Part shown: piece by piece, positions 1-11,545 of the stretch
Numbering within the stretch: the stretch's first letter is position 1
How the letters are laid out: each line of letters starts with the position of its first letter
Assembly: GCA_028829895.1 (NCBI GenBank)
Contig: CM054183.1
Location: 17,961,975 to 18,025,974 of the forward strand
Source: Sinotaia quadrata
Lineage: Eukaryota; Mollusca; Gastropoda; Architaenioglossa; Viviparidae
Direction of reading: 5' to 3'
Length of the DNA stretch: 64,000 nt
The notes under the pieces: generated by a model
Database searches by the model: none
Seen by the model: only the letters and a program-made list of their open reading frames with translations
Told to the model about the DNA's origin: nothing
Position numbers and translations under genes: made by a program

Positions 1-486
1 CTCCAATCCGCTGTGCTTGGATTTGATTTTAAAGAGACTCATAATGAACCGCCATCGGTTCTGCTCAAAAGCGGTATCAATAATTAGGTTCCTACATCTT
101 GTACTGATGTTTTGTTTTGAAAGTTCCAGGGCGCAATCCCACTGACCCAGGGACAGGATTTTTTGACACAACTGTTCTTTTTGCTCTTCAGAAAGTCCAA
201 GCCGAATTAATTCCAAAACACACTCCCACTGTCCATTCCTAGTAGCTTCTTCCAGAGCAAATGTTTTCTCTTTATGCTGGCTGAAGTGTCTCACTAGACA
301 TGGTATAGATTTCCATAGTCCTTGATTGACAGCTTCTTGTACTGTCATAGACTTATATTCTATATCTATTTCTGATTTTATTTCTGGGGCAAGATTCCAC
401 CGGCAGTTCAAGACCGATCTGTAATGTCTTCTCTTTTTACACATTGTGATTTGAGCCATTTTCCCCTTGTATCTTTCCAGCGGATC
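1..486 (-). CDS. Partial exon, Trp-centred ankyrin-like helical repeat protein
   Basis: On the minus strand one frame is open from 486 to the window edge, 162 codons without a stop. An acceptor (pyrimidine-rich run ending TTCTATTAG) ends at 487, and the frame starts cleanly there in phase 0. A Met codon at 459-457 is an alternative start. After a basic stretch (KKRRHYRS) come four related units of about 25-35 residues, each with a Trp after a Gly- or Asn-containing turn and a hydrophobic helix: QGLWKSIPCLVRHF, NGQWECVLELIRLGLS, LGQWDCALELSKQNIS and QNRWRFIMSLF. This helix-turn-helix periodicity is ankyrin-like. Known of the group: similar A-x-G-x-W repeats occur in large lophotrochozoan proteins, some carrying NTPase domains of innate-immune type. 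No NTPase domain is visible here, so an immune role is inference only. The rest of the gene lies to the left of the window, with possible upstream exons to the right of 486 that I could not find. Confidence 0.7.
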
Positions 487-1468
487 CTAATAGAAATACA
501 GAAATTAAGATTTTCACTTTTTACTACACACTCTAGGTCATGTCTGTGCAAAAAAAAAAAAAGAATTGACACCTAAAAAAAAAAAACTAACAAAAGTCCT
601 GGCATAATTCAAAGAAACATGACTGCCTAGCTTTGAGAACTGCCATTTGGTTAATCCAATTTTGTGTTCTTTGAATTCAGTTCTTCGCCGAGCTGCTTAG
701 AGTTTATCAAGACATATTACACGTTTTCAGGAACTCAACGTCCACTCTATATATTGGAAGACTGCAATCTGCAAAATATACAGAAAACAATTGTAAGCTT
801 TAGCGTGGTGTAATTCATTCTATCAAACTTTGTGGTCAATGCCGATCATACTACCCCCCCCCCACACACACACACCAACTGATTGTCCATTAGTTCGTGT
901 ACATCGGTACATGTCAGAGTAGAAAGTTCAGCAGATTTTCCTACAGTTTGTTCTTAATGTCGTATAATATAGATAGGAAGACGACACCCCCCAAACTCTT
1001 CATTCAATTGTCTCGCCGAAGCAGCCCAGTGTGAGCCTTTTGCTCTGGAAACCCATCCCCGCCTTTAGTAACATAAGACGTGAAAGTGATTTGGGCTGCA
1101 TGACATAGATTTCGTATAGCGCTCTTTTGTGATTGGCTGTTGCAATTCAAGCTTTCGTCATCGATCTGTATTCATTATTAATAAATAGATAAATAGGTCA
1201 GTGGCTTTTTTTTTGTTTACTAGCATTTCGATTTTATTTTAAGAGCTAATCTATTTTATATTGCGAATATAGTTTATCATTCAACTTATCGTTGAATGTT
1301 TATGCGTGTGTATACATATTCAAGTTCCTGTCTCGCGCAATGTGTGTGGTGATTCTTTTTTGCGTGTATTCAAATCACTCTCTCCCGTGTGCGTGTGATT
1401 GTGTATGGTGTATGTGTAGTTAAGTCTGTCTCTCTTGTACGTGTGGCATGCATCCAAATCTATTTCTA
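487..1468. other. No gene seen; intron or flank of the minus-strand gene
   Basis: AT-rich non-coding sequence with short A and C homopolymers (about 550-585 and 855-864) and a short CA run. No open frame or paired splice signals stood out. Confidence 0.5.
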
Positions 1469-1475
1469 GCGCGCG

Positions 1476-1526
<51 letters not shown>

Positions 1527-1583
1527 GTGTGTATGGAAGCTTCTCTCTTGGGTGTGTGTATTCAAGTTTCTATTTATCCTCTC

Positions 1584-1621
<38 letters not shown>

Positions 1622-1788
1622 GTGTTTGAGTGTTGTGTGTATGTGTCTCTTTACGTCTCTCGAAGACCACTCTTTATTTTCAAAGAAATGTTGTTGCCAA
1701 CGCTGATCGAGCCAGTGAACGTCACCCGGAAGTTGCTTTTTGTGGTTATTACGTTATATGGGAGGTGGAGTTTCCTACTCCCCACACC

Positions 1789-1850
<62 letters not shown>
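1469..1850. repeat. Compound microsatellite cluster (GC)n(CA)n(TA)n, (CT)n, (CA)n
   Basis: An alternating purine-pyrimidine run changes from GC to CA to TA to TG at 1469-1532. It is followed by a (CT)n tract at about 1583-1617 and a (CA)n tract at 1793-1850. Open frames across it encode only His-Thr, Cys-Val or Ser-Leu runs and are repeat artefacts. The 1469-1532 part is a long alternating tract of the kind that can adopt Z-DNA. Confidence 0.95.
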
Positions 1851-1852
<2 letters not shown>

Positions 1853-1986
1853 TGCACATACATACAAACACCCAAACGCGCATGAGCCCGAATTACAGAC
1901 GTTAAAATACCTTTAGTTTGTGTTCAGTGCCTAATTCTGACATGACAGAACTATAGTGTTGTCTAATAAATACCTGCATTTCATAG

Positions 1987-2255
1987 TGATGTGCTGTTTG
2001 TAATGTCTGGCTGGTCAGTGTACGTGTACTTGATGTGTTGTTTGTAATGTCTGGATGGTCAGTATACGTGTACTTGATGTGTTGTTTGTAATGTCTGGAT
2101 GGTCAGTATACGTGTACTTGATGTGTTGTTTGTAATGTCTGGCTGGTCAGTGTACGTGTACTTGATGTGTTGTTTGTAATGTCTGGCTGGTCAGTATACG
2201 TGTACTTGATGTGTTGTTTGTAATGTCTGGCTGGTCAGTGTACGTGTACTTGATG
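1987..2255. repeat. 44-bp minisatellite, about six copies
   Basis: The phrase TAATGTCTGG recurs at 2001, 2045 and 2089 and onwards, a strict 44-bp period. Copies differ mainly at two positions (CTGG/ATGG and AGTG/AGTA). Confidence 0.95.
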
Positions 2256-3267
<1,012 letters not shown>

Positions 3268-3786
3268 GCCTGCATGCCTGGCTATGTATCTAATGTCATT
3301 AATGTTAAATCTTGTTATGAATATCCGCAATGGAGCAAATATACGTACTAATTCAATAACCAATAATCAGTAAAGAAATACGTACTCAATTCAGTCCGTT
3401 CAGAGGGTTGTATTCTTTTCAACATACAGACTAAAAGAATGCTAAAGCAACGTACTTACTTATAGACAGGCAGAGTTAATAAACTTCGTGTTGTTTACAA
3501 CCGGATTCACCCCGTCAGTAACTGTACACCAGTCTACAGCGAAATCGAGGCGTCACATTGAGTGATCGTGCAAAATAATTGCGCAGCAAAGATTCTTTTG
3601 CACCGAATTGCCGAGGAGTGACTGACAGTAGCTTTGTAGCCACATATAGTATTCTTGTCATGACAGTTGATACAATTGAAATCACACCAGTCCTTAATCA
3701 GCTAATCACGTAGCCACTGTACACGCCAAACTGAAACTGTAGTGTTTTCGGCCGGTGTCATGAATCCGGATATGCTATTCGGTTAA

Positions 3787-4026
3787 ATAGGTCATTATAT
3801 TCGTCATTGTAGATTAGGCCTTGTCAGTGATTTTCTCGTAAACGATGATAAATTTTGTTCGGGAGAAAATGTCGAAAATGATTTCGCAAGGTTAATCAGT
3901 TCTGGGGCAGAACCGCCAGACATAAGCAGCTCAGCGTCCACCGGACAGCAGTTTTACGATGTAAAAGAAGAAATATTAGCTCATGTCATTTATTTCAATA
4001 ACATTTTATCAGTAGCATTTCTTTAA
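3787..4026 (+). other. Unassigned 79-codon open stretch, coding-like
   Basis: A frame with no Met is open from just after a stop at 3784-3786 to TAA at 4024-4026. Its composition looks protein-like (for example SSGAEPPDISSSAS followed by QQFYDVKEEILAH), unlike the repeat-derived frames nearby. A possible acceptor (CCTTGTCAG) lies near 3826 and a weak donor (GATGTAAAAG) near 3960. It could be an exon of the downstream gene, a transposon remnant or chance. I do not recognise the sequence. Confidence 0.2.
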
Positions 4027-4317
4027 TGCATTGCATGCAATTTAATTACTTCATTGCCTTACTACCGGATTGTGCACGTTTGCAGTTATAACAATGCATC
4101 ACAAAGCCCCATGAGTCATAAGGACACTCCTTCATAACTTTTCTCCCTGACCTTCTTTGAAAAAGCTCTCGATGCAGCATTAAACCTAAGGCATTATTTC
4201 CTGCCTTGTGTAAGTCGTGCTGAGATCACTCATTGCAATGACGTAATAATCGGAAATAAACAAGATTGTCGCTTCTGCTTATCTGACACCTACAAGCACG
4301 ACTGCAGTTTCGCTCGT

Positions 4318-4320
<3 letters not shown>

Positions 4321-4374
<54 letters not shown>
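4321..4374. repeat. (GT)n microsatellite
   Basis: A pure GT run directly beside the left end of the element that begins at 4381. Confidence 0.97.
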
Positions 4375-4376
<2 letters not shown>

Positions 4377-4380
4377 ATTT

Positions 4381-5934
4381 GACATTGTGACACCTCTCGG
4401 CACCCTTAACTCGTTATGGTTATTATTTATTAATTAACAACACATAATTAATTACAAGTGATCGAGAATCTTAATTTATAGTTATTAATAATTCTCCCCC
4501 CCCCAAGATCAACCTGTCTTTTACTTGGCGGATTATAAAGGTGTCGTAAAACTCTACTCTTTACTCAATAACAAGATGGGCATTTGACCGTCGCATAATG
4601 TCTTATGTAGCTCGGGCTGTGTCGATGTTTATCTTCACATTCTTACCAAAGGAGCAATAAAAATCCGTCTTTTATTTATATTTAACGAGTCCCCCCCCCC
4701 ACTATTACTCCAACAGAAGTTTTAATACACGTGGAAGAAGGTAAAATTAACACACACACACGCACGCACGCACACACACACACACATAAAATCAAGTTCA
4801 AAGACATAATTTATCATAGAAATGAGAGTGGAGTTTCAGAGATAATTATAGTCAATGTGCATGATCTTTTCAAAGATGGCGGCTGTCACTAGCGCATGAT
4901 TACAATCACGTGGTTTGCAACAATTCACTTTCTTCTTTTTATTAGGCGACAGTCCAATGTACCCCTTCCAAGTATATTACACAACTGTTCCAGAATCTTC
5001 GATGGACTCACAAAGCACACCATGAAGAATCGTCCAGAACTTCACATGCACTATCAAAGCACCTCGTGGAGTGTTCTAGAATTTTCATGTGTGCTACTCA
5101 GCACACCACAAGAAATGTTCAAGAAACTTTCTTGAATTCTCGAGACTAGACTCAAGCCTCAAATTTCGCCATAGTAGCTCTCGAATGGAATTCACAGGAA
5201 TCAATTTAGAGCAAAATGTTTACTGATAAGTTCGATGACAATGCTGGATCACACACCAACGTGATTCACTATAGTACAGTAGTCAATGTAGTCTGAAGCA
5301 GATCAAAAGCATCAAAGAAAAGAGGCACGTTTCTTTCTGCAAAAGTCAAATTAAGGAGTGCTAAATTTCAGGCATATTTCATTTCTAAATCCTTTCTCTC
5401 TTACACACATTCTCACCTTACAAATCCTGGAAAGATATTCATTAGCCAGACGTACGAAGCGTAAGTATAAGAAACACAGCATCGATCAAAATTCACAAGT
5501 AATATGTACAACATAATCAAATTAGTAAACATAGAAATAATGGTCATTTACATAAAGCATTCTCCAATTCAAATCATAGATCAAATAGCAAACATGTCGA
5601 AATATTTGTAATCAATTCTTTCTTTATCAGTCACTACTTACCATAAGCTACTGATCGCCTTTATGATTGGACTTGAGTTATGTCAAAATCAAATTAGAAT
5701 AGAGAACTTCTACAACAAATTAAATTTCAGTCCATCCCCATTGGATGAAGTCGTTAAGAGCAAGAGCAAGTATGAGACTATTAGCCAGAAAAAAACTACT
5801 CAGCCGCTAGGAAATGGTTTAGATTGCATCATTAAGTTCTAGCATATTCATTACCCGAGTTGTTTACTCCAACTCTGACATTTACAAAAAAATACCATCA
5901 TAAGCAGTGCCCAAGGGCGGGTCACGTTGACATT
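4381..5934 (+). mobile_element. Non-autonomous element with degenerate terminal inverted repeats, copy A
   Basis: The left end (GACATTGTGACACC, then GGCACCC and TTATGGT) is matched in inverse orientation at 5893-5934 (ACCATCATAAGCAGTGCCC, then GGGTCACGTTGACATT). This gives imperfect inverted ends of about 40 bp. The interval 4390-5300 is also found, reverse-complemented and diverged, at 16796-17745. There is no transposase frame; the 79-codon open frame at 4896-5135 lies inside and is not coding. A MITE-like or internally deleted DNA transposon is the best reading. Superfamily is unknown because no clean target-site duplication was seen. An AC-rich microsatellite lies inside at about 4750-4788. 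Confidence 0.6.
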
Positions 5935-6061
5935 GGCAACAAATATATAATTATTAAGTTTAGAAATAGGGATAGGCAAACAGCATGTTTGCAGCTTCGC
6001 TTGTGATGAGGGGTGTGTGTGTTTGACACACTACACGCACGCTTGCAGCTTCAATCGTGAC
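5935..6061. other. Short flank before microsatellites
   Basis: A GTGTGTGT patch and diverged copies of a phrase around GCAGCTTC (5992 and 6045). No gene. Confidence 0.4.
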
Positions 6062-6086
6062 CTGTGTGTGTGTGTGTGTGTGTGTG

Positions 6087-6166
<80 letters not shown>
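6062..6166. repeat. (TG)n then (GA)n compound microsatellite
   Basis: A TG run to about 6087 is followed by an uninterrupted GA run to 6166. Arg-Glu and Ser-Leu frames across it are artefacts. It lies 17 bp upstream of a candidate acceptor at 6183. Confidence 0.97.
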
Positions 6167-6170
<4 letters not shown>

Positions 6171-6183
6171 AGTACTTTTGCAG

Positions 6184-6310
6184 TTTCAGACTACCTACTT
6201 CACAGACTGTCAAGACACTATGAGCATTTTTTTTCAACACGACCACAAGTCCACGTTCGCCGATTGCTGTTATCATTTGACGACATCCGGCTCTCAGGAC
6301 TGGATGTTAT
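6184..6310 (+). CDS. Candidate upstream exon of the 15-exon gene
   Basis: An acceptor (ACTTTTGCAG) ends at 6183. The following frame reads SDYLLHRLSRHYEHFF and then HVRRLLLSFDDIRLSGLDV. It is helical and protein-like, and a stop follows soon after at 6315. A weak donor (GTACTG) at 6311 leaves two bases (AT). These join with the single leading base of the exon at 8565 to make an Ile codon in the right frame. The phase fit and composition support it. The weak donor and a second open frame over the same bases count against it. Confidence 0.4.
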
Positions 6311-6688
6311 GTACTGACTTGCAACGGATAACTCTTACCTTAGTAGACCGATTTCAACCAGATAGATTGACTGACAGAACCACATTTAGACGTTGGACCC
6401 ACTATAGTTATTCTGACATGACATATTGTGGAGACCACAAAATCTTTGCTTCGTTGAAGAACCAGTGGTGGCCACATAATTTATGTACAGGAGGGGCGCT
6501 TAGGGGCATCAGTCTTGTTGGAAGAGGTGGGGGTTGTATGGAAGTTGCGTTTGCATAGTAAACGCACTGATTGTTTTGTGACTTGGAGGTGGGTGATAGA
6601 CTGATGGAGATATATGGGGTAGGGGGCTAAAGTAAAGCCAGTACGAAGAACAAAAAGGAAATTTGAAGTTAAAGTCATGCTCGCATTT
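6311..6688. other. No gene seen
   Basis: A second frame over 6174-6558 is open but shows no recognisable motif. I treat it as chance or intron. Confidence 0.3.
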
Positions 6689-6846
6689 GTATTTTATTCA
6701 ATTTCCTTTTATATAAGTTATTTAGAGTACATAATCAGACATTGTTATTGTTCTGATGAAGACTATGTATTTTATTCAATTTCCTTTCATATAAGTTATT
6801 TAGAGTTCATAATCAGACATTGTTATTGTTCTGATGATGACTATGT
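6689..6846. repeat. Two-copy tandem duplication, about 79 bp
   Basis: A segment starting at ATTTTATTCAATTTCC and ending at TTCTGATGA is present twice in tandem with few changes. Confidence 0.85.
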
Positions 6847-6879
6847 ACTGAACTCGAATGACGAGATGTTTTTTTCTTT

Positions 6880-7430
6880 TTTGCATTTGTACTATGTTCT
6901 TTTTTGTATTTGTACTGATATGTTCATTTTTGTATTTGTACTGATATGTTCATTTTTGTAGATGTACTGGTTTCTTAAGTTAATCTTGTATTTGTACTGG
7001 TATACATCTTAAGTAAATCTTGTATTTGTACTGATATGTTCATTTTTGTAGATGTACTGGTTTCTTAAGTTAATCTTGTACTGGTATACATCTATGACGT
7101 ATTTGTTTGTAGATGTACTGATATACATGTATGACGTATTTATTTGTATATGTATTGATATACATGTATGACGTATTTGTTTGTAGATGTACTGATATAC
7201 ATGTATGACGTATTTGTGGATGTATTGGTATACATGTATGACGTATTTGTTTGTAGATGTACTGATATACATGTATGACGTATTTGTAGATGTATTGGTA
7301 TACATGTATGACGTATTTGTTTGTAGATGTACTGATATACATGTATGACGTATTTGTTTGTAGATGTACTGCTATCTTAAGTTTATCTTCTAGCTGCACT
7401 GATATATTACGGTTTTTTTGGCAGACGTAC
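6880..7430. repeat. Degenerate minisatellite, units about 28-37 bp
   Basis: Variants of a TTTGTAGATGTACTGATATAC phrase, followed by ATGTATGACGTATTTG, recur across the interval. Minus-strand frames here encode the repeated YQYIYKQIRHTCI-type string and are artefacts. Confidence 0.9.
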
Positions 7431-7439
7431 TGATTGATA

Positions 7440-7835
7440 CCTTATGTTTATTATTTTAATTGTACTGATATATTTATCTTGTAGTTGTACTGATATCTTA
7501 TATGTATTATTGTAGTTTTACTAATATCTTCCGTTTATTTTTGTAGTTGTACCGATACATTATTCTTATCTTATAATTGTATTGATATGTTTACTTTTTT
7601 AGTTGTACCGATACATTATGTCTTTTTTATTAGTTGTACTGCTATCTTATGTTTATTTTTTAGTTGTACCGATACATTATGTGTATTTTGTAGTTGTACT
7701 GCTATCTTATGTTTATTTTTTAGTTGTACCGATACATTATGTCTATTTTTTAGTTGTACCGATACATTATGTGTATTTTTTAGTTGTACCGATACATTAT
7801 GTCTATTTTGTAGTTGTACTGATATCTTGCGTATC
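7440..7835. repeat. About 30-bp minisatellite, about 12 copies
   Basis: The phrase TAGTTGTACCGATACATTAT and its variants recur every 29-31 bp. It shares the TTGTAG-TGTACTGATA core with the preceding array, so the two probably grew from one seed. Confidence 0.9.
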
Positions 7836-8400
7836 GAACATTTTTACGTTGCACGCATTTCGCTCTTTCTCAGAATCTATTTGGAATTAATTGTTTATGA
7901 ATTTTTGTCAGTTAAATCATTTTGATTTAAAGTTTAATAAGACTCCCCCTCCAAGAAGGAGAAAAAAAAGAAAGGATCACTTGTGAATGTCATGCACTTA
8001 CTCTTAAAATGAATTTTATTTTTTCAAAAAGGGAATGAAGGAACCGAGATAAGAACAAAATAATTAACTTGAGATAAAGTAAAGAAAAAAAAAAGACCAT
8101 GGATAAATCTGCAAAGCCAGGAAGTCTTTCAAAAACAAAAATGTATGGTTAAGTCGCTTGGCTACAAGAAGAAAAGTAAAACTGTTCAGATCCGGAAAGA
8201 AAATAATATCATTAAGGCCTTATTAAATACACATAAATACACTCGTCACGGCCATTAACTCTTGTCAGTAGTTAAACTCAGAGATTTTCACCGACACAGT
8301 TTACTTGTATACTGGATTTTAGTGTGAATGCATCAGAATGCAGAAAACTGAGGCTACGATTTGGTTAAAGACATGCACGCACGCACATTTATTTTAAAAT
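7836..8400. other. No gene seen
   Basis: AT-rich sequence with A homopolymers. No splice pair or open frame of note. Confidence 0.5.
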
Positions 8401-8540
8401 ATGCACAGATGCACACACTCAAACACACACACACACACACACATTAAACGCACGTACATACATACGTATAATTTAACGTACTCAAGCGTGCACGCACAGA
8501 CACAGAGATACGCCTGCACACATACATACAAACACACACT
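8401..8540. repeat. CA-rich imperfect microsatellite
   Basis: Interspersed ACAC, ATAC and GCAC units end about 25 bp before the acceptor of the exon at 8565. Confidence 0.8.
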
Positions 8541-8564
8541 TTACTAATTCGCGTGTTTGACAAG

Positions 8565-8723
8565 ATCTTACATGATGAGTATTGTACTAACAGGAGCGTT
8601 TTATGGGATGAAGGCCGTCCTGTCTTATCACCATGCAATCCAACGGACCGGCGGTCGCCTCCGAGACACTGATTACATGCTGGTGGTGCCATTTGTTGAA
8701 GTGGCCAATCCACACCTTTCTAG
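8565..8723 (+). CDS. Exon 1 of the 15-exon gene
   Basis: The acceptor is GTTTGACAAG, with a branch-point-like ACTAAT upstream. The first base completes a codon. It reads MMSIVLTGAFYGMKAVLSYH and onwards to VVPFVEVANPHLS. The donor TCTAG|GTACGT is strong and leaves two bases. The donor region is copied in tandem downstream. Confidence 0.8.
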
Positions 8724-10799
8724 GTACGTCTGCACTTTCTAGCAGTATTAGACCACTTGTGTTTTTCTTCATCAGTTAAGTTCACATCTTTCTAGGTACG
8801 TCTGCACTTTCTAGCAGTATTAGACCACTTGTGTTTTTCTTCATCAGTTAAGTTCACATCTATCTAGGTACGTCTGCACTTTCTAGCAGTATTAGACCAC
8901 TTGTGTTTTTCTTCATCAGTTAAGTTCACATCTATCTAGGTACGTCTGCACTTTCTAGCAGTATTAGACCACTTGTGTTTTCTTCATCAGTTAAGTACCC
9001 ATCTTCTAGGTGCATTCTGGTAAGTTAGCACGATTCTCGGTGTGGCCACACTTTTCATGGTCAACCCACTACTTTCTTGACAGTGAGTGCACATGAACTC
9101 TTAAAAACATTCTGTAATGAGAAAGTAGTATTGAGTAATTTGTCTCTGTATACACGTATAAGCTGTGAGATATTTTATCAAGTATACCACATACATTGTT
9201 AAATACGTTTAGTCTGTTTACTTCTCACACTAATATTATCCCATACTTATTTTTTTTGCTTGATGTATAACATGTGAAATCTGTAAATCATTGGAGCAAT
9301 AAAATACCTAAACTATCTATTGTTCTCTTTGGTCCCTCCCTCACTGTATAAAGGAGAGAGCCAGCTTCTGGCAAACTAGTGGCCCTAATGGTGGAAGAGT
9401 TTCTGACATTTATGGAAACACGGCCAGGGTTTATGCTCGACACTGGTTCAGAGGTAAGAACCTGTTTTTATGAGACACAGTTTGTCATAACTGTTTATAA
9501 TTGTGACAGTTTCAGATGTAAATGCTTTGTATTTGTGTCAGAGTTTCATTTACAAGTGTACACGTGTGAAGACACCATTTTAAGAGTGCCTGTGTATGTG
9601 AAAAGGTTTCAGAGGTAAGTTGTGCTCGAATTTATGACAGACATGAGTGTCTGTACTTTTAAGAAAAACAACAGTGCAGTTTCATATAGAAAGAACCTAA
9701 TATGTGTGTTTGTATTTGTGATACTTTCAAATATGGTACAGGTTAGCAGAAGTGATACTGCAGTGTTAGGACAGAGGACAGTGGATATGATTATCTTGTC
9801 ACTGCCTATTAGGACAGAAGTAGAAGTGATAATCATGATATTACGTGTTAGGACAGAGGACAGTGTATATGATTATCTTGTCACTGCCTATTAGGACAAG
9901 TAGAAGTGATAATCATGATATTACGTGTTAGGACAGAGGACAGTGGATGTGATACTCATACCACTGCCCAATAGGACAGAAGTAGAAGTGACAATCATAG
10001 CACTGCCTATTAGGACAGAAGTAGAAGTGACAAATCATAGCACTGCCTATTAGGACAGAAATAGAAGTGATAATCATGGCACTGCCTATTAGGACAGAAG
10101 TAGAAGTGATACTCATGGCAGGTCATGCACATTAACATTTCAAGTTAGAGGACATCAGATGCAATATTTTTGACAGCAACAGTATAGTAGGAGTAAACAG
10201 CTGACCGAAAAAAAATCACATAGTGCAATAGACATTGTGTAGATATGAGTGCTTGAATATGACATTTTTACAGTACATTGTAATTATGAATATTATTTAT
10301 CTCCCTTTAGGAGCGATTTTGGTATTGAAGTACAGTGGTCTGACCCAAACTTTCCTCCACCCCCCCCCCACTACCTCAGCTCCTTATCTGAAATAACTTG
10401 TCAGTCTGGCAGCATTTAAATCTATTTATATAAATTTATTTGTCTCTTTTAAAATGTATAATATTTTAAATCAAGAGCTGATATCCTTCATTAGTATTTA
10501 CTAATTTAAGTTCATATTTATATTGTTTTCAGTCTATAGAAACATAATTCACAAAGTGAACAGTCATATATTGAGTATGAATGCATTCTGTGATGTCCTT
10601 AATTTTGCTGGTTGTTTTGTTTGTTTGAGACTCACGAGGAAGAAATGCGAGGTTTTGCCCAAAAGGTGGGGTCAATTCTACAGCAGCACTATCCTGAGGT
10701 AGCTCGGGCTGTGTCAGATGCTTATCTTCCAGCAAGAGGTAAGCATGCTATTGAATTCATTCTGTTTGACTAATAGTGGCAGAAACATATGCATGCACA

Positions 10800-10882
<83 letters not shown>

Positions 10883-11462
10883 CACACACACACACCCCAC
10901 ACACACACTCAGGCTTAATAGTTACTTTTGAACAAAAGAAATCGCTTTCACCAATTTTAAATTGTGGATTGTCTGGTTGTTGTATTTTTTTCCTGTCAGG
11001 AAGCACAACTTACTTTTGTTTGCTTTTTCCTGTTTTTGCTTTTGCTTTCAGTTCTGGCTTTTCTATCATTTATCTTTATTCCAAGGGACATAACTTTTAA
11101 TGCCTTTTACTTTTTATTTGTCAGCTCGGGATCACATGTTCTCGATTTCCTTATATTCTAACTGCTTGTCAGTTTTTGCTGAGGATAAAAATTAGAGATA
11201 TGGGGTGGGTGGGGGTTCTTTCTTCCTGATTTATCTTATAGGCAATGCATAAACCTTGTTGGAAGAGATGGATTTTTTCTCTTATGCATATTTTGGCGCG
11301 TCTGAATCTCTAAATTATATCAGTACATGATCACTTTATTTTCTCTTATGCATATTTTCTCTGTGATTGTTGTATTGTATTTGTTCACTTTTCTTCTATT
11401 ATTGTTTATTGTTTCATATCTGATGTTTATTTTCTTTTGTGAGGTGAACATTTTAAATCAAT

Positions 11463-11545
<83 letters not shown>

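Noticed and set aside
4896..5135. 79-codon frame
   Set aside because: Inside the inverted-repeat element and not preserved in its second copy.
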